From NCBI GenBank assembly GCA_040757835.1, contig JBFLWJ010000005.1, positions 110,846 to 149,745 of the forward strand: 38,900 bases of DNA. Reading direction: 5' to 3'. This document shows positions 1 through 8,221 of the stretch, piece after piece. How positions within the stretch are numbered: the stretch's first letter is position 1; every line of letters begins with the position of its first letter. Under the pieces are notes generated by a model. The model ran no database searches and had not been told where the DNA came from. It saw nothing but the letters and a program-made list of their open reading frames with translations. A program made the position numbers and the translations under genes. This stretch comes from Actinomycetota bacterium. Lineage in GTDB: Bacteria; Actinomycetota; Geothermincolia; Geothermincolales; RBG-13-55-18.

Positions 1-2062
1 CCAGGTTGGGCAGGAGGGTGCCGGTGATCCAGGGCTCGAGGTCGGCGATCATGGTGTTGATGGTGGCCGGGGTGATCCCCGATACCAGGTCGGCCACCCA
101 GCCGCCGTTGCCGTTGACGATGCCCGCCAGCGTCGTCGCATCAAGGACGGGCAGCAGTCGGTTGATAAACGCTACCGTGTTGGGGTGGTTCACGATATTG
201 GCGATGGTGTTCTCGTTGAGGCTGGGCATCACCTGGTTCACGAGCCAGGGACGGACGTCGTTGAGCAAGCGGTTCACCGTCACCGGCGCTATGCCGGAGA
301 CGAGGTCGCCCATCCAGTCCCAGTTGGCGTCGACGATGCCGGCGAGCACCGTCTCGTCCAGGATGGGCAGGAGCTGGTTGATAAACGCTGCCGTGTTGGG
401 GTGGTTCACGATATTGGCGATGGTGTTCTCGTTCAGGTTCGGGATCACGTCGTTCACGAGCCAGGGCCGCAGTCCGCTCAGCAGGCTGTTGACGGTATCC
501 GGGGTGATGCCTCCCACCAGGTCGGCCACCCAGCCGCCGTTGCCGTTGACGATGCCCGCGAGGGCGGTGGCGTCCAGCTGCGGCAGCAGGGCGTTTATGA
601 AGGCGATGGTCGCCGCGTCGTTGGCGATGCCCGCGACGGCGCCGGTGTCAAGCTCGGATACCAGGCCTACGACCCATGCCGGGTTGTCGTTGACCACATC
701 GGCTATGGTGGACGGAGAAAGTTCTCCCACGAAGTCGGAGAGGAAGGCCGCGTTGGAGTCCATGATGGATCCCAGCTGCGCGCCGTCCAGCTCGCCTATG
801 AGCCCCTCCAGCCAGGCGGCGTTATCGGAGAGCGCGCCCGCGAGCACCGACTGGTCCACCTGCCCGATGAGCTCGGTGACCCAGGCCTGGTTATCGTTGA
901 CGATGGAGGCCACGGTACCGGTGGAGAGCTCGCCCACGAAGTCGGTGAGGAAGGCGGCGTTGGAGTCCATGATGGACCCGAGCATGGCGCCGTCCAGCTC
1001 GCCGATGAGGTCCTCCAGCCAGGCGGCGTTGGCGCTGACCGCGTCCCCTATAACTCCCGGATCCATCATGCCGAGCAGCGAGGTCACGAACCCGCCGTTG
1101 GCGTTGACGGAGCCGGCTATCGCGCCCGGGTTGAGATAGCCGATGAGCGAGGTCACGAAACTCTGGTTATTGATGATCGAGGCGATGAAGGAGGGCTCCA
1201 GCATGCCTACGACGTCGTACATCAGGTCCTGGTTGCTGTTGAGGACGTCTGCCAGGACCGCGGGGTCGAGATAACCGAGCACGTCCACGAGGAAACGCCC
1301 GTTGGAGTTGACCGCGCTCGCCAGTACCCTTGCGTCCAGCATGCCCATGACCCGGGAAAGGAAGGGCCCATTGGCGTTGATGGCCATGGCGGCGACCTGG
1401 GGGTTGAGCCGCGACACCACGTCCGCCAACATGCGCGGGTTCTCGTTGAGGGCCTGCGCGATAACATCCGCGTTGATCAGCCCGACGATCTTGGTGACGA
1501 AGGTGGGGTTGCTGTTGACGACGTTGGCGATCACCTGGGCGTCGATGTACTTGATGACCTCGAGGGCGAAGGCTTCGCTGTTGTTGACGATGTTGGCCAC
1601 GGTCACCGGGTCGAGCGTGTTGACCATCTCCACTATGAGGTCCTGGTTGGCGTTGAGGATGTCGGCCAGCATCTCGAGGTCGACGAGGCCGAGGAGCGAG
1701 TCGACGAATTCCGGGTTCTCGTTGATCACCGTGGCGACAACGGCGGGGTCGAGGGAGCTGACCATCACCACCAGGAACTCCTCGCTCTGGTTCACGGCAT
1801 CGGCGATCTGGCCCGCATCGAGCAGCGAGAGCAGCTCCACCACCAGTTCGGGGTCTTCGTTGACCGCCTGGGCCACTTCCTTGGGGTCGAGGGTGCCGAC
1901 GAAGTTCACGAAGACATCCTTCGAGTTGAAGACCTTCCCCATCAGCGGCCCCAGGGGGCTGTCTGAAGGAATGACCATCACCATCCCCAACGCCGCCATT
2001 CCGAGCAGCGCGACGATGACGATGATGTTGACCGCCTTCTGCAAGTTCCTGTTGAGAAGCAT
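1..2062 (-). CDS. Membrane-anchored alpha-helical tandem-repeat protein, partial (C-terminus off the left edge)
   Basis: The minus strand is open from an ATG at 2062-2060 to the window edge, giving 687 codons without a stop. GAGG-type Shine-Dalgarno bases lie just upstream. Residues 1-33 are a short basic stretch (NRNLQK) and one hydrophobic segment (IIVIVALLGMAALGMVMVI), which looks like an uncleaved signal anchor. The rest is an unbroken array of about 23-residue units with consensus roughly LDPxxVAxxVNxNxxFVxxLVG, each probably two short helices. Towards the left edge, units fuse into longer near-identical modules: about 69 residues (AAWLEDLIGELDG type) and about 72 residues (GGWVADLV...NENTIANIVNHPNT type). 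This resembles an alpha-solenoid on the outer face of the membrane, probably a binding or scaffold protein. I recognise no named family. The repeat and open frame are direct observations; the solenoid fold and location are inference. Confidence 0.85.
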   Translation of the reverse strand, partial: MLLNRNLQKAVNIIVIVALLGMAALGMVMVIPSDSPLGPLMGKVFNSKDVFVNFVGTLDPKEVAQAVNEDPELVVELLSLLDAGQIADAVNQSEEFLVVMVSSLDPAVVATVINENPEFVDSLLGLVDLEMLADILNANQDLIVEMVNTLDPVTVANIVNNSEAFALEVIKYIDAQVIANVVNSNPTFVTKIVGLINADVIAQALNENPRMLADVVSRLNPQVAAMAINANGPFLSRVMGMLDARVLASAVNSNGRFLVDVLGYLDPAVLADVLNSNQDLMYDVVGMLEPSFIASIINNQSFVTSLIGYLNPGAIAGSVNANGGFVTSLLGMMDPGVIGDAVSANAAWLEDLIGELDGAMLGSIMDSNAAFLTDFVGELSTGTVASIVNDNQAWVTELIGQVDQSVLAGALSDNAAWLEGLIGELDGAQLGSIMDSNAAFLSDFVGELSPSTIADVVNDNPAWVVGLVSELDTGAVAGIANDAATIAFINALLPQLDATALAGIVNGNGGWVADLVGGITPDTVNSLLSGLRPWLVNDVIPNLNENTIANIVNHPNTAAFINQLLPILDETVLAGIVDANWDWMGDLVSGIAPVTVNRLLNDVRPWLVNQVMPSLNENTIANIVNHPNTVAFINRLLPVLDATTLAGIVNGNGGWVADLVSGITPATINTMIADLEPWITGTLLPNL
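80..1030. repeat. Near-identical internal DNA repeats within the repeat-protein gene
   Basis: DNA-level repeats underlie the protein modules. A stretch beginning GTTGATAAACGCT at 161 recurs as GTTGATAAACGCT at 377, an offset of 216 bases (72 codons). The stretch around 85-130 recurs around 515-560. GTTGGAGTCCATGATGGA at 752 recurs at 959, an offset of 207 bases (69 codons, three 23-residue units). Such conservation suggests recent duplication or gene conversion of modules. Confidence 0.8.
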
Positions 2063-2082
2063 CTTCCTCTCCCCCTCGCTTC

Positions 2083-2301
2083 CTATCCTTCGGATCCCTC
2101 GACCCGATGGGACCCGCTAGCACCGATATCGGAAAAGCAGGACACGGGAGCTGATGTCATGCCCCCGGTCTTCGAACCAGGTGACGTGGGCAGGCGCACG
2201 GCAAGGATCGAGCCTCGCTCGCTTTCGGGAATCGAATACTGTGCGGACCGGAATGACCCGGTGATCGGGGTCCGCCCTGTCTGCGTTTTCGTCACTGCCA
2301 T
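2083..2301 (-). CDS. Possible small protein of 72 residues
   Basis: An ATG at 2301 follows GGAGG at a 7-base spacing, and the frame runs 72 codons to TAG at 2083-2085. It ends 20 bases before the start of the repeat protein, so the two could be co-transcribed. The product (MAVTKTQTGRTPITGSFRS...) is polar and rich in Ser, Gly and Pro, with no membrane segment and no motif I recognise. Codon choice is less GC-biased than in the neighbours. It may be a real small gene or a leader ORF coupled to translation of the repeat protein. The ribosome binding site and promoter are the main support; homology is not evident. Confidence 0.4.
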   Translation of the reverse strand: MAVTKTQTGRTPITGSFRSAQYSIPESERGSILAVRLPTSPGSKTGGMTSAPVSCFSDIGASGSHRVEGSEG

Positions 2302-2327
2302 CGCCTCGCCTCCATAACAGGGCTCAT

Positions 2328-2356
2328 CTCATATTCCTATAGAAATACTCTGTTAA
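2328..2356 (-). promoter_or_regulatory. Candidate sigma-70 type promoter for the 72-residue ORF and repeat protein
   Basis: Read on the minus strand, TTAACA (2356-2351) and TATGAG (2333-2328) are separated by 17 bases. The predicted start of transcription is near 2321, about 20 bases before the small ORF. The region is clearly AT-richer than its surroundings. Confidence 0.45.
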
Positions 2357-2697
2357 ATAACTCCTATCCTCAGCCATCTCGTCCATATATTTAGGCTCGC
2401 TTTAGTTATCGAAATCCAGGGGCGGCATATTGAATCCTTACGCTCGAAATTTCGGGATTGTAACAAGATCGTCACACTTTTGTAACATGACGAGTAACAT
2501 AGCCGGCCATAGAGATTGAAATCGCCCTGGAGCTGCTGTTTTTCACCAGGCGCAATGGTCCTGGAGGGACTTGCGGGGGGCGAAAACAGCTCGCGCCTCA
2601 TACCTGGTCGCGACGCGAAGGGCGCACGCGGGACGCCGTGATGCCCAGTGGACTTCCCGTTGCCCTCCCCGCCCCCCGCCTGGTATCATGCGCGAAA

Positions 2698-2719
2698 CGG
2701 CGCCCCCGTGAGGGCGCCG
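2698..2719 (-). terminator. GC-rich hairpin downstream of the lipoprotein gene, possible terminator
   Basis: CGGCGCCC (2698-2705) pairs with GGGCGCCG (2712-2719) around a 6-base loop, about 30 bases beyond the stop at 2747. On the minus strand it is followed only by TTT, so it is at best a weak intrinsic terminator. Confidence 0.4.
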
Positions 2720-2746
2720 AGCAATTACTCGTGGTGCGCTTATGGT

Positions 2747-3463
2747 CTATACCGGGGGCGTTATCGCTATCGGCTCGTTGATGCTGGTGATGGTGGTGAC
2801 CACCCGTATGTCGCCGTAGCCGATCTGTTCGGTGATGTTGGCGTTCTTCACCAGGGCCTCGTACTTCACCCTGTAGCCGCTTTCCTTCTCCACCCAGACA
2901 TCGACCTCACCGCCCGCGTTCGCCGCCAGCTGCGAGGCCTCCACGCTCTTGAAGAGGGTCTTGACCTCGTCCGGGGTGAGGGTGAAGTGGAGGTGGTAGA
3001 CCTCCACGCCATTGAGGGTCTCGACCCCGAGGTTCTCCGAGGAAGAGGCTACGGAGGGGAGGTTGGCGAAACCCTCCACCTGCTGGGTGACCGTCTCCCG
3101 GCTGATGGTGGCGGACTGCTGTGTCCATTCCTCGCTGCCCATGGTCCGGCTGTATTGCATGCCGTTGACCACGATGACCTCGCTGAAGCTCTGCCCGAAC
3201 AGCGCGCTCGAAGCCTGGACGTTGTTACCGCTGACGTTGATGGAGGTGGTCTGGATCTGGCCCCCGCCGAACTTGGTGTTCTCGTAGCTGATGGCTATCT
3301 CCATGTGTAACGAATTGATGTTCTTCTCGGCCCCCTGGCTCTTCTCCCAGATCTCATCGACGCTGGGCTCCCCTCCGAAACAGCCCGGGAAGGTGAAGAG
3401 CATCCCCGCTGCCAGCAGCAGGGAAAGTGCGCAGACACCAAGGCGCGTTCTCCTCGCTTTCAT
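2747..3463 (-). CDS. LppX/LprG-like (LolA-fold) lipoprotein, copy 2
   Basis: This encodes a secreted lipoprotein of 238 residues. The start chosen is the ATG at 3463 (MKARRTRLG), which has AAAGGA 8 bases upstream; an in-frame ATG lies 3 codons earlier. A signal peptide ends in a lipobox-like FPGC, so the mature protein should be acylated at Cys and held on the outer face of the membrane. The mature part alternates beta-strand-like segments with an early SLHMEIAISYENT stretch, as in the LppX_LprAFG/LolA group that carries lipids or lipoproteins. It is clearly paralogous to the product of 4760-5503: both share the SLHMEI/SWHMEI region, a GGEVDVW motif, a GYGDIR/GHGDIR motif and the terminal residues ITPPV. 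It lies 103 bases downstream of the beta-propeller gene. Family placement is by architecture and remembered motifs; ligand unknown. Confidence 0.8.
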   Translation of the reverse strand: MKARRTRLGVCALSLLLAAGMLFTFPGCFGGEPSVDEIWEKSQGAEKNINSLHMEIAISYENTKFGGGQIQTTSINVSGNNVQASSALFGQSFSEVIVVNGMQYSRTMGSEEWTQQSATISRETVTQQVEGFANLPSVASSSENLGVETLNGVEVYHLHFTLTPDEVKTLFKSVEASQLAANAGGEVDVWVEKESGYRVKYEALVKNANITEQIGYGDIRVVTTITSINEPIAITPPV

Positions 3464-3566
3464 CAATACCATCCTTTCCTGTACTCGGCCCCGCAGCATG
3501 CCTTTACATCTTTATCGTTATGCCCGGCCATTTCTTGACCCCGCCGCCGTCGCCCCGTATATACTT

Positions 3567-4721
3567 CTATTCTCCATAGCAATAGACCTTGCGGGAGTCG
3601 CTGCCCGCCAGCACGTAGTCCTCGGTTATGGTCATGGTGCCCGGCAGGACGCCCTCCAGGTCCCTCTCCAGGCTGGGTATGCCGGACTCAATGGCCACGG
3701 CGCGCAGGCCTCCGGCGCCGCCGTAATACGCGTCCTCGTTGCTTGCGTACAGCCATGTCCATTCCGCGGCGGCACCCGCCGAGGTCTGCCATAACAGGTC
3801 ACCGGTGCGGTCGTCCAGGGAGACGATGCTGGCATCACCGCCGGGGACGCCGTACAGGACCAGCAACTGGTTGCCGCGCACGGCGAGGTTGGAGATGACG
3901 GCCGCGGCGGTGGGATACTCCCACAACACCTTGCCGCTCTGGGCATCCGCACAGTGCAACTCGAACTCGCCGGCCAGAAAGACCTTACCGTCCGCGGCGG
4001 CGGGACATGCCACCGGCACGCCCTGTGTCCTGTAGGTCCACAGCAACCGACCGTCCCGCTCGTCGAGGGCAAAGAGGTCGCCCTCGACAGAGACCGCGAA
4101 TACCTGCCCCGCATCTATGCATGGAGAGACCTCCACCGGCCCCAGCGCCTCGAAAGACCACAGGACGGAGCCGCCCGCGGCGTCCACGCAATAGAGACTG
4201 CGGTCGCTCGATCCGAAATAGACCCTGTCGCCCACGGGGATCGGGGTAGAGTTGACGGTACCCCCGACCACCACCTCCCAGTTCGTCTCGCCCTCCGGGC
4301 TGACGCTGAGCACCCTTCCATCCTGCGTGCCCAGGAAGATGCCCGCCCCGGACACACTGGGCATGGAGGAGAGGCCGGCGGCGGCGTCATATCTCCATAC
4401 CGGCTTACCGCTCTCCAGATCCAGGCAGTAGAGGTATCCGTTCTCACAGCTCACGTAGGTCCTGCCGTCCGCCACAGCCGCAGGGCCCACCTGCTGTCCC
4501 TCCAGGCGGGTGTTCCAGCGCTCCACCAGGGGCCCCCGCGGCGCGAAGGGCAGGTAGAAAAGGTGGGCCGGCCCTCCGCCGGGCATGGTCCAGCTGCCCT
4601 CGTCCACGACGATCTGCTCGTGCGACGGCCAGAAGAGCAGGAGGGGGGTGAGGATGGCTGCCAGCGCCAGGATGACCGCGACAACCGCCGAGATCATCCT
4701 CTTTCTCTTTAACCGTGCCAT
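3567..4721 (-). CDS. Membrane-anchored PQQ-like (BamB-type) beta-propeller protein
   Basis: The 384-residue product begins with a basic stretch (MARLKRKR) and one membrane segment at about residues 9-31, followed by an extracytoplasmic domain. That domain has six or seven propeller blades with the PQQ-repeat signature: YLYCLDLESGKPVW, RVLSVSPEGETNW, SLYCVDAAGGSVLW, DLFALDERDGRLLW, ELHCADAQSGKVLW, IVSLDDRTGDLLW. This repeat occurs in BamB and in outward-facing scaffold proteins; no quinone-binding or catalytic residues are apparent, so an enzyme role is unlikely. It starts 38 bases after one lipoprotein gene and ends 103 bases before its paralogue, so the three probably act together at the cell surface. 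BamB itself serves outer-membrane assembly, which is not implied here. The fold is confident; the partner is inferred from context. Confidence 0.88.
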   Translation of the reverse strand: MARLKRKRMISAVVAVILALAAILTPLLLFWPSHEQIVVDEGSWTMPGGGPAHLFYLPFAPRGPLVERWNTRLEGQQVGPAAVADGRTYVSCENGYLYCLDLESGKPVWRYDAAAGLSSMPSVSGAGIFLGTQDGRVLSVSPEGETNWEVVVGGTVNSTPIPVGDRVYFGSSDRSLYCVDAAGGSVLWSFEALGPVEVSPCIDAGQVFAVSVEGDLFALDERDGRLLWTYRTQGVPVACPAAADGKVFLAGEFELHCADAQSGKVLWEYPTAAAVISNLAVRGNQLLVLYGVPGGDASIVSLDDRTGDLLWQTSAGAAAEWTWLYASNEDAYYGGAGGLRAVAIESGIPSLERDLEGVLPGTMTITEDYVLAGSDSRKVYCYGE

Positions 4722-4759
4722 CAGCTGATGCCGCCTTCCCCGCTGCGCGCGGTGCGCAC

Positions 4760-5503
4760 CTAAACCGGCGGTGTGATCTCGATCGGTTGGTTGATATCGC
4801 GTATGCTCACGACGAACCTGATATCGCCGTGGCCGATCTTCTCCGGGATGATCACGTTACGGATCAACAGCTCGTAGCGGACCATGTAGTAATCATCGCT
4901 GTCGATCCACACGTCCACTTCGCCACCGGTGTTCTCGCTGAAATCGAAGGAAGGTTGGGCGGAGAACATCTCTTTCACGCCGTCGCTGTTCAGGGTGAAG
5001 CGGAAGCGCTCGGCCTCGACCCCCTCGATGGTCTCGCTGCCGACGTGTTCCTGGGTGGCCGCGACGGAGGGGAGCTCCAGGAACCGGGAAGTATACTCGG
5101 AGGCGTCCGTGGACGGCTGCTCGGCAGACGCCTCGTTCCAGGTGCCGCTGTCCATGTCCTTGACGTACTGCCTGCCCCCTGTGCGTATGTACTCGAAGTA
5201 GACCTGCCCAAGCAGCAGGTCCTGCTCGTGGAGGTCCTCGCCGCTGACGTCGATGATGATGCTCTGTATCTGCCCGCTGCCGTACTGGGTGTTCTCGTAG
5301 TAGCTGGCTATCTCCATGTGCCAGGACTCGATGGCCGAATCCGCCTCCTGGGCCCTGGCCCATAGTTCGTCTATGCTCAGCTCGCCCGCCTTCTCTTCCC
5401 CCTCCGGGCTCCCGCCGCACCCCAGGCCGGAGACCACGAGAAACAGCGTGAGAGCCAGGACGGAGATGAAGGTGGGCCAGCCATTGATGGATCGCATCCG
5501 CAT
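4760..5503 (-). CDS. LppX/LprG-like (LolA-fold) lipoprotein, copy 1
   Basis: The 247-residue product is the first gene of the minus-strand trio. The N-terminus (MRMRSINGWPTF) leads into a hydrophobic signal segment ending in SGLGC, a good lipobox. The mature protein contains ESWHMEIASYYENTQYGSG, GGEVDVWIDSDDYYMVRYE, GHGDIR and terminal ITPPV, all matched in the paralogue at 2747-3463. The family carries hydrophobic cargo across the cell wall space in actinobacteria (LprG, LppX) or lipoproteins in diderms (LolA). The start could also be the ATG two codons in; neither has a strong Shine-Dalgarno sequence. A promoter probably lies in the AT-rich 5530-5600 region (TTGAAA-like and GATAAA-like boxes), but this is weak. 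Duplication on both sides of a propeller gene is the notable feature. Confidence 0.8.
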   Translation of the reverse strand: MRMRSINGWPTFISVLALTLFLVVSGLGCGGSPEGEEKAGELSIDELWARAQEADSAIESWHMEIASYYENTQYGSGQIQSIIIDVSGEDLHEQDLLLGQVYFEYIRTGGRQYVKDMDSGTWNEASAEQPSTDASEYTSRFLELPSVAATQEHVGSETIEGVEAERFRFTLNSDGVKEMFSAQPSFDFSENTGGEVDVWIDSDDYYMVRYELLIRNVIIPEKIGHGDIRFVVSIRDINQPIEITPPV

Positions 5504-5682
5504 GTCCGTTTTATCCCATCCTTCCAGGTAACGGTCGGCGCAGCTTCAAGCCTTTTTTATCACAGTAAAGCGCTCTTTTTCAAACAATGACGCTCTGCCG
5601 CCGTCCCCGGTTCCGTATCGCCCCCGCGGTCGGTGCGATTTGGCGACGGCGCTCGTTGCCGCGGCGGAGTATATTTTATATG

Positions 5683-5711
5683 TTGACAATCTTTGTTATG
5701 TTTAATATTAT
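5683..5711 (+). promoter_or_regulatory. Near-consensus promoter of the tad locus
   Basis: TTGACA (5683-5688), a 17-base spacer and TATTAT (5706-5711) form an almost perfect housekeeping promoter. Predicted transcription starts near 5718, leaving a short leader with GAGG before the ATG at 5736. Confidence 0.82.
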
Positions 5712-5735
5712 GACTAAAAAATCGAGGTGGTGAGT

Positions 5736-6959
5736 ATGGAAGCTATTGCGGTCGCGGTGGCCGTGCCGAGCGGCGAGATGGTCTCGGACGTCATCGCCTC
5801 CCTGGACAGCCACCCCCTGCTGGACCTATGCGGGGTCGCCCGTTCCATCCCGGACTTGCTGCGTCTCCTCGAGCGGTTCCATCCCGCCGCCCTCCTCATC
5901 TCCCCCTCCCTGCTGGAGGAGATCGGGGCTTACCGTCTCGAAGCCGGTGACACCGCCAGGTTGTGCATGCCGGTATCCTTCCTCATCTCCCACCAAGACG
6001 CGGAGTGGGGCGCGGAGAGGCTGGCCGGCATGCTGCGCCTGCCCCTCAAATACGGCGGCCTCATCGGATGGAACGGGACCGACAGCCACGACCTCTTCCA
6101 GGAGATCAAGAGCAAGGTGCAGATCCATCACACCGGAGAACGCTCCCCCGCCGCCGCGCCCACGTGGGAAGGAGGACGAGGAGAAAGGTCCCGCCTTATC
6201 GCCCTCATGGGCTGCAAGGGAGGGGTCGGGACCACCTTCCTCGCGTGTGCCCTGGCCGCGGCCATGTCTTCCACGGGGCCGCGCGTGCTGCTCATGGAGA
6301 TGCCGCGCGAGTTGTCCCAGCTGCTGTTCCTGAAGTCCCGCGGCGAGGGAAAGACCGTATGCGAGCTGCTGCCCCTGGCGGAGGAGATATCCTGGGACCT
6401 GGTCCGCCTATCCGTGCACCGCCACGCCGCCGGCTTCTATCTGCTTCCATACGGCAGCGGAGGGCCGGCGGCGGAGACCGCCTCCCCGGTTGTCCTACTG
6501 CGCAACCTGCTCTTCCTCTTCGACCTGGTCATCCAGGACTTTCCCGCTTGCCGTCCCTCGGCCATACCCGCCCTGTTGCATCACGATCCCGAGGTGATTA
6601 TGTTCACCCTGCCGGACACCCTCACCGCCACGTGCGCCCGCGCCATCGCCACCAGCCTGCGCGAGACCGGGCTCGATCACGGCCGCCTGCGGCTGGTGGT
6701 CAACCGCTGCGGTTCCCACCACACCCTGGGCCCGGACGAACTGGCCCGGGCCGCCGGTATAGAGCTGCTGGCGGCGCTGCCGGACGATGCGCGGTCCGGC
6801 CTCGACTTCGCGGAACTGGGCGAGTTGCCGGCCGCAGACTCTCCCCTGGGAAGGGCAATGGCGGACATGGCCGCGGCCCTCACCGGTGGACAAGTAAGCG
6901 GCGCAACCACCCGGAGGCGGCTCAGAAGGCTGCGGGACCGTACGGACGGCCTGCCATGA
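5736..6959 (+). CDS. tadZ: TadZ/CpaE-like MinD-family ATPase
   Basis: The 407-residue product has an N-terminal receiver-like region (about residues 1-130) without clear phosphorylation residues, then a linker and a MinD/ParA-type ATPase domain with a deviant Walker A, KGGVGTT, at residues 161-167. TadZ/CpaE proteins localise the tad pilus machine at the membrane and bind its motor complex. The start is the ATG at 5736, placed 8 bases after GAGG; two GTG codons just upstream overlap the ribosome binding site. It is the first gene of the tad operon, and its stop overlaps the next start (ATGA). The family is confident; the exact localisation role is inferred. Confidence 0.9.
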   Translation: MEAIAVAVAVPSGEMVSDVIASLDSHPLLDLCGVARSIPDLLRLLERFHPAALLISPSLLEEIGAYRLEAGDTARLCMPVSFLISHQDAEWGAERLAGMLRLPLKYGGLIGWNGTDSHDLFQEIKSKVQIHHTGERSPAAAPTWEGGRGERSRLIALMGCKGGVGTTFLACALAAAMSSTGPRVLLMEMPRELSQLLFLKSRGEGKTVCELLPLAEEISWDLVRLSVHRHAAGFYLLPYGSGGPAAETASPVVLLRNLLFLFDLVIQDFPACRPSAIPALLHHDPEVIMFTLPDTLTATCARAIATSLRETGLDHGRLRLVVNRCGSHHTLGPDELARAAGIELLAALPDDARSGLDFAELGELPAADSPLGRAMADMAAALTGGQVSGATTRRRLRRLRDRTDGLP

Positions 6960-8221
6960 CCGGGAGACATGCCGTGCAGGAGGCCTACGCCAGGCTGAAG
7001 GAGAGGATCAGGGAGAGGCTCCCCGACTGCGGCGCCACGCCAGCCCAGGGCAGCGACGCCGCCGCGCACAGGAAGTCCCTCATGCGCGCCGCGCGGGAGG
7101 TGGCCTGGGAGGAGGGCCTGGTGCTCGACCCCCTCGAGATGCAGGGCGTGCTCGAGAGGCTCCTCGACGACATACTCGGTCTCGGGCCCCTGGAGGCGCT
7201 GGTGCGTGACGAGGAGATCACCGAGATAATGGTGAACGGGCCCCACGGGGTCTACACGGAGAAGGACGGACGCATCTCCCGCTGTGACATCCGGCTGGCT
7301 GGCGACGAGGAGCTCTACCGCATCATCGACCGCATCATCGGTCCCCTGGGCCTGCACGTCGACGAGGCCTCTCCCTACGTCGATGCCAGGCTGCCCGACG
7401 GTTCGCGGGTGAACGTCATCCTGCCCCCGCTGTCGCTGCTGGGGCCGGTGCTGACCATCCGCAAGTTCAGGCGGCGCCCCTACGGCATGGAGGAGCTCGT
7501 CTCATCGGGCAGCATGGCTCGCGGACAGGCGGCCTTCCTGGCGGCGGCGGTGGAGGAGAAGAGAAACCTGGTCATCTCGGGCGGAGCGGGCACGGGTAAG
7601 ACGACCCTGCTGGGCGCCCTTTCGTCTCACATCGGCGCGGATGAGCGCGTCATCACCCTCGAGGACGCCGCGGAGCTGCGCCTGCAGCAGCCCCACGTCA
7701 TCCCCCTGGAGACGCGCGCCCCCAACCTGGAGGGAAAGGGAGAGGTGACCCTGAGGGACCTCTTGCGCAACGCCCTCAGGATGCGCCCCGATCGCATCAT
7801 CATCGGCGAGGTAAGGGGCCCCGAAGCGCTGGACCTCCTGCAGGCGCTCAACACCGGGCACCGCGGCTCCATGACCACGGTGCACGCCAACTCGCCCCTC
7901 GACGCCCTCTCCCGCCTGGAGACCATGGCCATGACCGCGGGCGTAGGGTTGCCAGCACGCGCTGTGCGTGACCAGATCGAACAGGCCGTGGACGTCCTGG
8001 TACACATGGAACGAACGGCAAGCGGCATGCGGCGGGTGAGCGAGGTCGCGGTGATGGTGCGCGGCCGCGAGGGCGGTGCCCGGCTCATCCCTGCCCCCAC
8101 CTCCGCGTCCCGCCCCCCCGCGGAAGAGGTCGCCTGCCTCAAGCCCGTCCCATCCCTGGCGGAGGGGGACGCCGAGCCAAAGGTGGTGAAAGTCGAGGTC
8201 TCGACCTCGATGTCCGGATGA
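6956..8221 (+). CDS. tadA: TadA/CpaF secretion ATPase
   Basis: This is the hexameric motor ATPase that powers assembly of Flp/Tad pili in the cytoplasm. The 421-residue product shows the type II/IV secretion ATPase signatures in order: an N-terminal helical region with the LGLGPLE segment, Walker A GGAGTGKTT (209-217), the Asp box after VITLEDAAEL, Walker B IIIGEVRG (281-288) and the His box GHRGSMTTVHAN (301-312). The ATG at 6956 overlaps the TGA of tadZ by four bases, so translation is probably coupled. The C-terminal 60 residues are Pro/Ala-rich and unlike the family core. The identification is secure. Confidence 0.95.
   Translation: MTGRHAVQEAYARLKERIRERLPDCGATPAQGSDAAAHRKSLMRAAREVAWEEGLVLDPLEMQGVLERLLDDILGLGPLEALVRDEEITEIMVNGPHGVYTEKDGRISRCDIRLAGDEELYRIIDRIIGPLGLHVDEASPYVDARLPDGSRVNVILPPLSLLGPVLTIRKFRRRPYGMEELVSSGSMARGQAAFLAAAVEEKRNLVISGGAGTGKTTLLGALSSHIGADERVITLEDAAELRLQQPHVIPLETRAPNLEGKGEVTLRDLLRNALRMRPDRIIIGEVRGPEALDLLQALNTGHRGSMTTVHANSPLDALSRLETMAMTAGVGLPARAVRDQIEQAVDVLVHMERTASGMRRVSEVAVMVRGREGGARLIPAPTSASRPPAEEVACLKPVPSLAEGDAEPKVVKVEVSTSMSG

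Larger units (their letters stand above)
2302..2746. other. Intergenic stretch without a convincing gene
   Basis: These 445 bases are AT-richer than the flanks. They hold the candidate promoter at 2328-2356 and a hairpin at 2698-2719. An 82-codon minus-strand frame (2601-2353) lacks a ribosome binding site and has atypical codon use, so I do not call it. Confidence 0.6.

Noticed and set aside
6..2120. Long plus-strand and alternative minus-strand frames over the repeat-protein gene
   Set aside because: They are by-products of a GC-rich tandem repeat. Their products are low-complexity, while the minus-strand frame from 2062 has a signal anchor, a ribosome binding site and a regular repeat.
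2353..2601. 82-codon minus-strand frame
   Set aside because: No ribosome binding site, atypical codon use, no recognisable motif, and it overlaps the candidate promoter region.
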